DNA of 64,000 bases from Salvator merianae (Eukaryota; Chordata; Lepidosauria; Squamata; Teiidae). Where the stretch lies: assembly GCA_003586115.2 (NCBI GenBank), contig QVOM02000042.1, forward strand, positions 77,357,636-77,421,635, in the 5' to 3' direction. Below the pieces are notes generated by a model. The model made no database searches and was not told the origin of the DNA. It was given only the letters and a program-made list of their open reading frames with translations. A program made the translations under genes and the position numbers. This document shows positions 44,301 through 56,179 of this stretch, piece by piece (positions within the stretch are counted from its first letter, which is position 1; each line of letters starts with the position of its first letter).

Positions 44301-47300
44301 AGCAGCCTGTTCTTCTAGTGCTTAAGAAAAGGCCTGCATTCATTAATGAATTTCTTTAGCACAGAGTCCAGCATCTATTTTTAGAGGTTTATCACATCCA
44401 AAATTGGAGACAGTACACTAGGGGTCACCAAAGAATGACCCTGCAGAGGTTCCTGAACTGTAGTCCAGCAATGTCTGGATGGTCATTATTTTGCCAACTC
44501 TGTAATACACAACCATCACAGAATCTTGTCATGGATAGCCTTATCCTCCGTGTGTTTGTCTATTTGTCATTTGACATCACACAGATTGATAGCCAGCAGT
44601 ACATCTTTTGATAATGAATGCCATATGTAGCTATATCCTTGGAGATCAAATGCTTCTTTGGTGCCAAATATAGCCATAATCTATAATTATGAATTTTTCC
44701 TTCTGTTATAGTGCATAACTTGACTTATAACTTGATAGCTTCTATTATATTATTGCTTGCCTGGTTGCAAAAAAAACAGGAAAACCACAGAAACAGTAAA
44801 ACAGCCCAAAATAGTTGACAATATTAGGCAGTAGGAAGATAACTACGCAGGAGGAAGAGATAAAGCAGAAGGACCAGGTAGATATGTGAGAGGCAGTTAG
44901 GAGCAATGTTATACATCTGATGGTATGCCTAATCAGAATAGCCAATAGAAGTTAAGAGTTTAGAATGCATGTTATCTGTAGAGAGTGCAAAATGCGTGTA
45001 GTTCCAACGCTTCCTTGGCACTTGCTCTGAGACAATAGCAAGTAAATACTATTACTTTCCCCTTGGACTATAGCATGCGCTTTTAGTTACATTAGCTCCA
45101 AATGGGGGGTCTGCCTCTAAGATGTTCCTTTTGGATTTGCATTCTCTTCCAAAGTCCTGTATGTTCATAAGGGACATACTCGGTTCATTCAGGGTGTAGG
45201 GAACTTTCCCCATTGGATGGCTCTGCAGTCAGTAGCAAGAATAATCACTTCCGCCCCCCATCCCACAAGTACCCCTAAAAGACATGTAAACCTGGGAACA
45301 GAGCAGTCGACCAACAGGAAGTGACATAACAGCCACTTTCTTATTATTCCTGTCCTTCTCAAGCAGAATCCATTTCCTCCAGAGGAAGGTTACTAGTTAT
45401 AGAAATAGTGTACTTTCAGTGGAAAATGTATCATCTCAGCCAAGGTGCTATGTCAGCATATCCTCAGTTGGAGCTTCTGCCATTCTTCTGTGTATTTTAG
45501 GGACAAGACAATTAATTTCATTTACTCATATATTACTAAATTTATTTAGTCTCAATGATGTGTGTATATGAGCAAAAACCCCATCAAAAGCTGGAACATT
45601 CTTGTCTTTCAACAATCCAAATGTCAGCTAAATACAGGGGAATACAAGGCTCCTCACTTGCCAACAAATAGGCCCTTACGCTCACTAGTGCAGAGTGTGA
45701 AAAAACCCAGAATGACTTCATCTTCCCCATTCAGGTTGAGGCCCCTCATCCAGGATTTTTTTTAAAATAACAGGAGGAGAAAAAAAATGAATATCATGCT
45801 GTTGCTTTTAAAATCCCAACTAGAAAAATTCTTTAAACAGATACTAGTTTTTGCTGACTCAGATTCTGGGTGTAAATGATGTTTACTAAAAAATCATGGC
45901 AAATGCTTGCTAAAAGAGGGCCCCAAAGCAATAAACTTTGCTCTTTGAAAACCTGGGAATAGAAGTGCTTGCTGTTAGAGGTTTATATGATCATAATAAC
46001 CAGGGAACCACATCCTCCAATGCTTTGTGGGTATGAAATTGAATTGTATTCATCATAAAAAAGTGGTTGTGGCAATTGTGATCAAGGCAGTGCTGATTCT
46101 TCTATGACACACTGATTGTTTCCCAAGATGTGTGAAGCTCAGTATTCTTGCCTGTTTAGGCTAGATGCCACAATCAGGCCTGCCCGGCCTCATTGGGGTG
46201 ATCAGGCCGCCCCGATTGGGCCGGGCGCGCCCGATTGCGGCGCCGCGGGCCCGATCCCGCTACAGAGACAGGAGAGGCCCAGTGCACACACGCGGTTGCG
46301 TCATCGCCGTGCACACCGCGTGGGCCTCCCGGTCGTCATGGCAGCGGCCTGACACTTCGTAGGCCGCTGCCGCAGCGACCACCCTTTGCGCCCACAATCA
46401 GGCACCGAAACACCGGATGGGACACAGCGTGGCCCCATCCAGCAGCCCAGGCCCAATTGCGGCGGTGTGGGCACGATTGGGGCCCGCGCGAAGAGGTAGG
46501 CCCCATTGCCCATCATGCATTGCGTGATCACATGATCACGCGTGTGTGATGGGTGGGCTGATCACCCAGAAGATGGCCACCACCATGGACAGGAAGGTAG
46601 GTGCAAACGAATCCTCACCTGAAGCTCACTTTGAGCTTCAGGTGAGGATTCGGACACCTTTTTACCTGTCCGGCAGTAGTAACGATTGGCAGCGGATGAG
46701 GTCCACTGCCGGTCGTTACGGCCGTCTGCATGTGCGAATGCACTTGTCTAGCAAGCATCCTTGATGCTAGCTAGTTACAAGTGCGAACAGGCCCATGGGG
46801 TCTGGATGTTGCTCAGCTAGGCAGAAATTCAGTAGGAAGAATCAGAACGATAGTAAAGAGAAATAGTAACAGTCTGAAAGGCAGAAAGCATCCAGATCAT
46901 TTCCTCTAACTATTTGGAAATGTTACATAACTAATGGTAGGGACCCATAAGTTAGTTTAAAGATTATTTTGAAAGTGTGAGATATAAATTTATAAACATG
47001 TACTAAACACATTTATCTGATATTTAGGTTTTCTTATAAGACAAGAAAAGCTAAAGTGGCACTCTTGCTTGTAAATATGGAGTCTAAATTAATTTCAAGT
47101 CAATTCAAACAGAAGAGTTCATTTTAAAATGCTCAGAAGATTGGGAACATTTTCAGTTGAGAGGCTAGAATTAAATTAGTTCTAGAACACAGTTCCATGT
47201 TCAATGTTTGGATCAAAAGGTGCAGCAATTTAGATGAGTAAGTCACAGTGTTTAAATACTAAAGTCTATCCCTTTATCTAGCTCTTCTCCTATTTTTTTA

Positions 47301-47340
47301 AAATCAAAGCTTTACTTTTCCAATCAAGGTAATGTCTTCA
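44300..47340. repeat. Array unit 3, left part (more diverged)
   Basis: Landmarks shared with 56,180-58,260: CAGCATCTATTTTTAGAGGT (44,369), GGGACATACTCGGTTCATTC (45,171), ACCTGGGAACAGAGCAG (45,291), AGCATATCCTCAGTTGGAGC (45,455), CATTCTTGTCTTTCAACAAT (45,597), TGACTCAGATTCTGGGTGTA (45,855). It carries a GC-rich insertion at ~46,173-46,794 that unit 2 lacks at the same point. Confidence 0.6.
46173..46794. mobile_element. GC-rich DNA-element insertion with AAGTGCGAACAGGCCC end
   Basis: About 620 bp of very CpG-rich DNA interrupts array unit 3; unit 2 near 35,975 has the flanking sequence without it. The right end AAGTGCGAACAGGCCC is the terminus of the GGGCCTGTTCGCACTT family. An internal perfect palindrome, AATCCTCACCTGAAGCTCAC followed by its complement, lies at 46,610-46,650. 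The left end does not match, so it is composite or truncated. Confidence 0.6.
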
Positions 47341-49468
47341 CCTTGGAAATAAATATTGACAAGAAGAAAATAACTTATAAACCAACATTCTGTATAAGTA
47401 GATCTTCATTTTATGTATCTAAATTTCACATTTAAAGATATATAGATATAGATATAGATGATATAGATATAGATATAGATAAAAAGTCAGACAATATGAT
47501 GTAAGTGGCAGGAGAGTTGAATCCACCAACATGTGGTAAAAAACTGATAATTTTGTTGCTGGTTTTTTTCAATCTAATCATTGCTTGTACATGCTTAATG
47601 GCTTTACTTGATTATTTTGGAATGTTTCCAATTTCAATTATTTTCCACTTGAACTACAACAAATGTAATCCCTAAATATTTATCAAGAATGTCAATGTAT
47701 TCAACAGGATAGAGACAAAAACAGGAGATATTATGTAAGAAAAGGAACATAATATTCTTCAAGAAAAGGAGAGTAATCTTTACAAACATGGAGGTAAGTC
47801 CCTAGGAGGTCTATTCCTTCCCAAGAACAAAGTTTATCAGTCACTTTTCTGACATCGGTTTGGTCACTTAGTGACATCTTTGTAGATTTGAATGGTCTTG
47901 TTCTAACTGAAATATGTTTTTTGTATTTGACAAATAGAAAAAAAATCAAAGAAGGAGAATGTAGAGCCAAGAAAATAAAATAAAGAACTAAAAGAAGTTT
48001 CCTGCTTCATTTTGAAGGAGAGAAAGAACCATTACGGTGATTATGGTTCATAGCTACTCAGATGCTGCAGATATATATTGTGGAGCTTCATTAAGTTACT
48101 TTGAAAACTACAGAATTCAGACGAATAACAGGAAATATCTACCCTTTCCTTTAAAAGAGGAACATAATGTTTTAAAGAGGTAGGAAAAAGCAACTTCGTG
48201 GTCATTATCTTTTATCAACTACTAATTCAGTGATGGACCATGCTTTTTAAGTTGCATGATCACATGACAAAATAGATTGAGATTGAAAGATGATGTTGCA
48301 AGGTTTTCGTTTTTTGGGAAAAGCATGTTCCATGAAGAAGGTTGAATATTAGAAGTCATAGCTATCAAGAACTTCAAAAAGACACTTCATAAGGGACCTG
48401 ATAGTAAACAAGGATGTATTTTTGAAAAAAAGAGGAATAAACTGGCAGATCCTTAATTGGACTGTAGTTCAGCAGTAAAGTACCTACTTACTATGGAGAA
48501 GGCCCCAGGTTCAATCCCAGCATCTCCATGGAGGAAGACTCTGGCAAATTATTCCTGTATTATTGCCAAGACCCCTGCAGGGATATGTTGATGTACTTCC
48601 TATGAGTTCTTGAGTCAATATAATTTAAGAGGGGGAAGGAGAGAGTTTTCATTTTTTTCCTTCATTCCCAATCTGATTTAAATTTCTTAAAAAATGTCTT
48701 TGCAGAGGTTGATCCAGAATGAAAGGAATGGGCATAATTCAGATATAAGAGGGAGAGTTTTCTGGTCACTTTTTTCCTTCTTTCCCAATCTGATCCAAGT
48801 TTCTTAAAAAAAAAAAATCTTTGAAGAGGCATGGCAAAGAATTTTCTAAGGTCAAACAGGCCACAATGCATCTATATTGCAAAAGCAAAATGGATAAGGC
48901 CTTCCGAAATATCTTGTTAGGTTAAAAATGAAATTTTCTCAACCTAATAGAAGTTGTACTTGATGCTGAGAAACACAAAAGTCTGGAAAAGTGTTGAGAG
49001 TGCCAGTGTGCGCAATAAACTGTTGATCCAGGATGAAAAGAACAGGGATAATTCAGGAATTAAGGGCATGTTTAATTGAGGAACAAACCACACAGCCTGC
49101 AAGGGTGTTCTCTGAAAACTACTGAAAATATGCAGATTAATCAAAGTTATTATGTTGTTCCTAATACATATTGATATTGAAAGCACATTTCTTCCTTTTA
49201 TGCATATTGATCACATTGCAGGTCTGTATGTTCAAACCTAGGCTACCATCCAAAGCCTCTCTCCTCCCTCAAGTGTGGTTCTGATCCAGAGGTGACTGCT
49301 GCCTAAGGGGCATCCATCCCATGCATCCCTAAATACTTTTACTGATTTCCTCCCACCTAATACAAGTCTGTGAGTCTTGGGCCAAGTCTGAGTTTTGGAT
49401 AAAATCTCACTTCCTCTGTAGCTCAGCCTTAGAGTTCTCTTCAGACCCTCTGGCAGCAAAGACATTGT
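47340..49468. other. Sequence inside unit 3 with no counterpart in other units
   Basis: AT-rich. Holds an (ATAGAT)n microsatellite (47,439-47,481), a SINE (48,465-48,620) and a ~120 bp direct duplication (48,632-48,725 and 48,750-48,840, around TTTTTTCCTTC and CCCAATCTGAT). No coding signal. Confidence 0.55.
48465..48620 (+). mobile_element. tRNA-derived SINE, ACA-tail type, 3'-decayed
   Basis: Head GTAGTTCAGCAGTAAAGTAC, box B AGGTTCAATCCCAGCATCTC, core TATTCCTGTATTATTGCC and AAGACCCCTGCAGGGATA are recognisable. The ACA tail is lost. Confidence 0.65.
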
Positions 49469-50384
49469 GGCTGCGGTCCAACATCGTAAATTTAATCCGT
49501 ATTAGAAGAGTACAAGGACTTAATTCATCTTCTGATCATTCCCACAGTCTCTATCTACACAAGCAGAATTTTAAAACTATGTGTACCGCATAATTAAACT
49601 TCTTAAAGGACAGATGGCGATTTCTGCTCCTTTGCAAGTGCACTTTTGCGCAATTGCGCAATTTAAAAGTAGTGCAAAAGCAGGGCGAGGTCTGTGAAGA
49701 AGGGGAAACATGGAGAGGGAATGTGGGGGGGGTCTATTATGTTGGTAGTGCAGTTCATTGCCAGCAAATGGACTCTGCCTCATCTCCTCCAAGACATCTG
49801 CAGCGGCATGTGTCCCTACTGTGTAGCTGTGTGCTGCCAATGGCAAGACTGATCTTGAGTGGGTTCTTTGTTGGGGCAAAAGGACTGCAACTCAAACAGT
49901 TGCAGTCTGTTTTTTTATTTAATCAGCAGATGAAAGTGGAGCAAGCTTTTATTTTCTTCCTGGCAGCGTCGAAGGGGGGGATAAAGAAAGAGAAAGGACA
50001 GCAGCTTAGCGAAATAAAACGGAGGACAGTTTTCTTTTCCCTTGGCAGCGACGGAAGGGGGGATAATGGAGGTAGAAGAAACTACTGTGATTCCTGCCCA
50101 CCCACAAAGTCTGTCATTGGACGGCACAAAATGGGAAGCCCTCCCTCTGCACACACCCCAAAAAGTATTGTCCCTCCCAAATAGTCTCCTACCCCGTTCT
50201 CACACCACAAAGTAAAACAGGCTAGCAATCTAGAACGGCTTGAGAACTCATTAAATCCGAATACAAAGTAGTCTAGATTTCGCCAATTTAGTCCAGAACA
50301 ACAATGGAATGGCAAGATCATGTCGGGCCAGTGGGAACTGACGACAGCCCATAAACTGATTAAATGCCGTGTCGGAATGCGGCC
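49469..50384 (-). mobile_element. Harbinger-like non-autonomous element, copy D (916 bp, reverse)
   Basis: Read on the minus strand it starts GGCCGCATTCCGACACGG and ends at 49,469 with the family terminus. It is shorter than copies B and C through an internal deletion on the right side. A 176-codon plus-strand frame (49,654-50,184) partly corresponds to the frame in copy B, but no domain was recognised. Confidence 0.75.
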
Positions 50385-51930
50385 CTTCAGTGCCTAGCCA
50401 TTCAGAGTGAACCAAACTGGGTCAGCTCAGAGATGAGAAATGGATTTAACAGTGGTGGTGGTTGCAGTCAATGGATTTGTGATTTCCAATAAATAGAGCA
50501 CTCAACATGAGAGGCAAGAGAAAGAAATCACTTAAAATGTAAAGGTACTTTTTCCTCAGAAGTTAATATTGCATCAAAATCAGCACAATTATGAATTGAA
50601 ATGAATTCCAGTAATAAATGGACTCATTAGAGGAAGTGTGTTCCCTTAAAAATAAACTGAATAATGGCCAGGTTCTCAGCTGAGAGTTAGGAAGTAGTAA
50701 AAACAATTCTGAAAAAAGGCATTTTGTTTGAGGGAGATTTGATTGAAGCAACAGATCAGGTGAAGATTAGATGATCCCCAAATATCCATGTTTATTACCT
50801 TCTTAATTTGACAAGCTCTCAAATAATTGGTGATCAAGTCTTGAATCTAGACAGAAAAGATAATTAATGATGGATTAATTTGGTAACTGTTTTTCAGATC
50901 TGAAATAGATCTCGGAAGTCAGAATAAAAAGCAGCAACAAAACCTAAGAAGATATCGAAAACAAAAAGGATGCCTGCATGAAGAGAAACCTGCAAGACGA
51001 GACTCATAATTATCACCAAAGATCAAGACCAATGGTGGTAGCACAGCTGGAACCAGGGCATCACAGCTGGATCCAGGGCTTAGTGATTGTACTCAAAGAG
51101 TGGTCATAAATGGCTTCACATCTGATTGGAAGAATGTCACGAGTGGGGTACCGCAAGCCAGAGCTGAAGATGGAGATGAAGCATGGCTGGTGCCAGTGCT
51201 TGGGTCCAGGTCAAGGCTGTACCATAGTTGGAGGTAGGTCTGAGGCTGCACACGGTAGCATGACTAAGGTTGGGGCTGAGGATGAGGATGAAGTCTGTAC
51301 GCTGGAGCATGGCTGAGGTCACGTCCAGCGCCAGAGTGTAAATGAAGTCAGGAATGACTCCGGAGGCAGGAGCACAGGTGATGCTGAGGTGAATATGATA
51401 TGCTAAGGCTTCCCAGGAGTAAGAATCTTTCAGTGATGAGCCACAAGGTCTAAGTATAAGCAGATCTCAATGTGGATAGACATTCTAGGAGCAGATTGCT
51501 AAATGTGGAGGAAAAACAGGATTTAAGAACCTGTTAAGATGTGGAACCAAGAGATCAAAAGTAGAAGCAACTTAACATTAGAGGAAGGGATGAATGAAGC
51601 GCTGAAGTCATGCTGGGGATTCCAGAACTTTCCTGACAATGGAAGGAGTTTCAAATGATGTAGGCAATATCCAGGTCAAGGCAAAGTTGGAAATCACTTC
51701 TTATCAAATTTGTACTGATATAGGGCTACTGAACGCAGGGAGTAATGATGCGCTTATCCTCCATGGAGGCATCTTTTTTACAGCTGTGGGGTTACTAAAT
51801 AGGGCTTAACATTGGAGCAAGTCCACCTAGATAGAGTCTACTCTTAACTCAAAAACTTACTGGCTCATCACACCTTGATACTGAGGCAGCAGACTTGGAG
51901 TCAGTAAGTTTTAACACATAAGACTTTTAA
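50385..51930. repeat. Array unit 3, middle part
   Basis: 50,385-51,000 is AT-rich with no counterpart elsewhere. From ~51,010 the minisatellite-type DNA starts. It contains a 75 bp CR1 fragment (51,085-51,160) nearly identical to 52,357-52,430, then landmarks ATCTCAATGTGGATAGACAT (51,466) and ACATTAGAGGAAGGGATGAA (51,574). Confidence 0.55.
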
Positions 51931-52915
51931 CTTGGATGGGAATACAGTAATTAACCAGAGCCAACATGGATTTGTAACAAATAAGTCATGCCAGACTAAT
52001 CTCATTTCCTTTTATGACAAAATCACTAAATGGGTCAATCAAGGAAATGCTGTAGACATATTGGCCCTTTCTGCACTTGGACTTATTCCAGATTATATCT
52101 CAGAATAGGGACCTGCCATCTGCATGCTAGTATGAACTATGGCAGGCCCCCACCTGGGGCCTGCTGTAATCTGTACTAACATGTGGACAGCGGGTCCCTA
52201 TTCTGGGATATAATCCGGAATAAAGCCAAGTGCAGAAAGGGCCATTGTATCTTGACTTCAGCAAAGCATCTGACAAGGTGTCTCATACCATACTTATTGA
52301 AAAAATGATCAAATATGGGATTGACTGGACAACTGTTAGGTGGATTCATAACTGGCTTAGTGATCGTACTCAAGGAGTGGTCATAAATGGCTTCACATCC
52401 GATTGGAAGACTGTCTCAAGTGGGGTACCACAAGGCTCTGTCTTGGGCCCAGTGCTGTTCAACATTTTTATAAACAATATGGATGAAGGTGTTGAGGGGA
52501 CGCTGATCAAATTTGCAGATGACACAAAGCTAGGAGGGCTTGCTAACACTAGGGAGGAGAAGGAGAGGATTCAAAAGGATTTGGACAAGCTTGAACAGTG
52601 GGCTGAAACTAACAGAATGACATTTAACAGGGAGAAATGCAAAGTTTTACATCTGGGTAAGAAAAATGACAATATCCAATACAGAATGGGAGGAATCTCA
52701 CTGAGCAGCAGCACATGTGAAAAGGATCTGGGTGTACTAGCAGATCACAGATTAAACATGAGTCAATAGTGTGATGCAGCTGCAAAAAAGGCAAACACCA
52801 TCGTGGGGTGTATCAAGAGGAGCATAGAGTCTAGATCACGAGAAGTAATTATCCCTCTTTACTCTATCTTGGTCAGACCTCATCTGGAGGTCCCTTCCAA
52901 CTCTATGATTCTATG
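51930..52915 (+). mobile_element. CR1 LINE, reverse-transcriptase segment, internally deleted, split by a MITE
   Basis: Translation gives INQSQHGFVTNKSCQTNLISF, then after removal of the MITE LYLDFSKASDKVSH, SSGVPQGSVLGPVLFNIFIN, IKFADDTKLGG and WAETNRMTFNREKCKVLHLG: CR1/L3-type RT with an intact FADD catalytic motif. A TAG stop follows NMSQ at ~52,767. Sequence similarity continues to LVRPHLE, then jumps straight to the CR1 3' terminus CCAACTCTATGATTCTATGA, so the stretch between was deleted. It is a dead copy. Confidence 0.85.
52063..52243. mobile_element. Palindromic MITE (181 bp) inside the CR1 LINE
   Basis: Inverted ends GGCCCTTTCTGCACTTGG and CCAAGTGCAGAAAGGGCC, flanked by ATT on both sides (52,060-52,062 and 52,244-52,246). 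Removing the element and one ATT restores an unbroken CR1 reading frame (D-I-L-Y-L-D-F-S). The internal arms (TTCCAGATTATATCTCAGAA and TTCTGGGATATAATCCGGAA) are also inverted. A 3 bp A/T-rich duplication and GG-starting ends fit PIF/Harbinger. Confidence 0.85.
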
Positions 52916-52919
52916 ATTC

Positions 52920-54765
52920 TAAGTAGGCAACTAACTACAACTGTGAGATCTACAATCAGCTTAGTTCTGACCTATGCAGTAATACCCTTGACGCAGGAAA
53001 CTTCTAGTTACTGGTCCTGGACAGCTGGGGCAAGGCTGATCCAAGGATAGAGTTTCGGAGTAAAGCTGGGTTAGGGCTGTTACCAGGCTGGCCTAAACTG
53101 ACAATTTCATATGGCCAAGCTTCTCAAGGATCCATGATAACAACAATTACCCATGTTGAATACTTCCCAGTATAATGAGTTGATGCAGCAGCTTGGAGTC
53201 CAATGGCCTTTAATATTTGGAGCACAGAACCAGCTATGACTGCAACCTCTAGGACCAGCTGGTGATTTTGCTGATTTACATCCTATGAAACCTAGATGGC
53301 AGTTCTGTCGTGGCAAGTAACCTGCTTTAATCCAGAACATAGGGAGGTCCTGACACCAGCTTACCATCCTTTTTGTGTACTCTCAATGCCACTGGCATCA
53401 CCTTTGTGAATGCGTTAAAATCACAGTTAATCTGTTCTGAAAGGGGAGGAAAGCTGTTCAGCAAAAACAAGAGATACGCATAAAGAGTTGTGCAGTGAAA
53501 AACAAAAGCAGAGATCCACACTGTTGAGGACCAACATAAAATAAATTTGTTAAGGTGAAGCTTTTCCTTGAAAAAAGCCATTTCTTGAACTTGCCACCTT
53601 TGGCTAATTGAATTTTCAGTCTGATCGATGGATCAATGCCAAACCATTTACTTGATTATCCAATCGCTTTTACACAGGTTTATAAAGAATTTCCCAGTTT
53701 CAAAGGTCAGTATTCATAATGAGACAATTTGCAATAAGATGTAGATATACTTGAATTAAAAATGGATGTAATTTCAGAAACTGAAATGTTCTTAAGCTTG
53801 CAGAAGGGAGGAAGAAGAATGGTAAAATTACACAAATGGAACATTGTCAACATATATGCAAGTTTTCAGGACATATCCTAGGTGTGAAGAAAGAACGTCT
53901 TCATCACTTTTCTCATTACAGCCAACATCTGTAAATTTCTGGCAGCTAATCTGAAAACTTCCTGGTGTCATTACAGGTTGAAAAGGGAATTTCTAAATTA
54001 CAGTATGTGAACAACCCTTCCTATCAATAGAAAAAAAAGCTGGAGAGCCTAGGTAGGTAATGGTTTTCAACAGGATTAAAGAAAAATTGACAAAAACATC
54101 AAAAAGGTGAGTGAGCTGATAGGAAACCGGGTTATTGCACAGTTCCAAAAAAACAAAACAATTCCAAGGGAGGTGGGGGAAGCCTTGAACTTCCACCTAG
54201 CTCCATCTGGAAGGTTAAATATGCCTTTGCTCTCAAACAATTTAGCAATATTGCACATGTAAAAACTGAATTTTTCAGTGTCTAACCAAACTTTGTACCT
54301 GCAGCCTAAAACAAAGGAAAGGAAAAAATAACTGTTGAATTCCTTGGAGGCAATGCAAGAAGCTGGTTGAATGATACACAGAGAAGAATTTGGAGAAGAG
54401 ATATTATTCTTGATGGGATGAAGAACATCAACTGAGCCTAAAGGGTTCATCTCTGAAAGCCCAAAAGATCTCTCAAGTGGGGCTTGGGGGCAGGAGGAGC
54501 ACTGGCCCTTGGCTCTCTTATGGTCCTTTCTCAAATTCCCAGAGTAGTGCTGATCACCACTTTTGGGGTCAGGGAGAATTTTCCTCCAGCACAGACTGGC
54601 CAGCGATCCTGGAGGTTTCTTGCCTTCCGCTGGGCATTGAGCAGGGGGCACATTTTTAAATGAATGTTATTTAAAATTATTTTAAAGCCAGTATTTGAGA
54701 TGCACATAAAAAAATAAAATCAGTATGGAAATAAAAATTGTGGGTTTTTTTTTTTCTTTTCTTTC
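52920..54765. repeat. Array unit 3, right part
   Basis: Landmarks in standard order: TACTTCCCAGTATAATGAGT (53,160), CAATGCCACTGGCATCACCT (53,384), GCAGAAGGGAGGAAGAAGAA (53,800), CTAGGTAGGTAATGGTTTTC (54,049), CACCTAGCTCCATCTGGAAG (54,195), CACCACTTTTGGGGTCAGGG (54,556). At ~54,131 it has the empty-site form GTTATTGCACAGTTCC. Confidence 0.65.
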
Positions 54766-56178
54766 TGAGGAAAATGTACCATTTTAACTAAAATCCTATG
54801 TTAGCATATCCTCAGTTGGAACCTCTGCCATTTTTCTCTGTGTTTTAAGTGCAACACAGTTCTTTTCTTTTACCCAGATATTACTAAATTTAATTAGCCT
54901 CTGTGATGTGAGCATATGACAAAAAACACCATCAAAGACTGGACCATTCTTGTCTTTCAATGATCCAAACGTCAGCGAAAGAAGAATACAAAGTTCCTCA
55001 ATTGCCAGCTATTGCCTTCTATCAATATCTATGAGATTTACTTTTTTTGATCTTACAAATTGATAGTTATCTTTATTTTTTCTATTTCCCTGAGATTACT
55101 TTTGATCCTCCACTTAAATCACCAATCAGGGTGGGCTCTCTCATTGAAGATGTTTTATAAAGTAACACATACAGGAAAAAATCACGAACATTATGTTGTT
55201 GCTGCTGAAACCCTGAATAGAAAAGTGCATTAAACAGATCCTAGTTTCCCAGGTGAAGCTCTTGCTCACTCAGATTCTGGGTATAAATGATATTTACTAA
55301 AAACCATGATTGAATGCTTGCTAAAGGAGGGCCAGGAAGCAATATACTTTGCCCATGGAAGCCCCAGGAACTGTAGTTTCTGTGAAGAGTGACTTAGCGA
55401 TCAGTTAAATAAATCTCATCAGTGTTGAGAAACTACAATTCTCCGGGCTGGAGGGACATATTAAACTAGTAAGTGTTCATAGCAATAAAGGATGGATATT
55501 TCAGAATAAATACTCCCAGAAATGCTTTATTCTGGAAGATCCAAGTATAGTGGAATAACTGACATCTCGATGCAGCCACTGGGTTGCCTTCGTCACTAAA
55601 ACAAGTTTAGTGTTCTTGCTTGTTATGGCCATATCAACATAAGCACGGAGGCTGATTAATTTCATGCAGGCGTGAATCAAATCAAACTGTTGTGTTGTTT
55701 TTAAAATGCTCAGAACAATGGCAAAGTCTCCACAGAGAGGTAAGAATTAGATGAGTTCTAGAACACACTGCCAGGTTCCGATGTTTGGCCTCAAGCAATC
55801 CAGCAGATGAGGACAGTAGGTTACAACATGAAGATGCCAAAGCCTGATCACTCTATCTAGCTCTCTATTTTATTTTAAATATCATACCTTGAATCTAGGG
55901 AAAGAGGATTACTGTTCTCGTTAAGATAATATCTTCATCTTCCAAAAGTCATAAAACTAACAGGCACCAGAAGCGGGAACTTACAAGGCCTAAAGCTGAG
56001 GAACAGGAAGTACAGGGAGGTGCAAGCTGCCAAGAAACTCTGAAACAGAAGCAAACAGGAAGGTCTTCCACATTTAGTTCAAGAGACCTCCTTGATTAGA
56101 AAGCCTTTCTATCTGTGAACAATGCCCATGAGAAAGGCTACTGGTTGGCAATCTAAGTCTACTGGGTGGTTTAAGACA
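54766..56178. repeat. Array sub-block, first copy (2,088 bp period)
   Basis: Runs from AGGAAAATGTACC to TGGTTTAAGACA. Over 55,165-56,178 it is almost identical to 57,253-58,266, with only scattered single-base differences. It stops at a single N at 56,179, where the sequence switches to a different part of the unit. Confidence 0.75.
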
Positions 56179-56179
56179 N
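56179..56179. other. Ambiguous base (N)
   Basis: The only N noticed in the window. It lies exactly between array sub-block sequence (..GGTTTAAGACA) and sequence resembling 44,335 onward (GTGTTCATTAATGG). Confidence 0.95.

Noticed and set aside
47439..47481. CRISPR-like array
   Set aside because: Simple (ATAGAT)n microsatellite; eukaryotic DNA without spacers.
54076..54651. 191-codon minus-strand open frame in array unit 3
   Set aside because: Not conserved as a frame in the matching parts of the other units (41,6xx and 62,3xx); no domain recognised.
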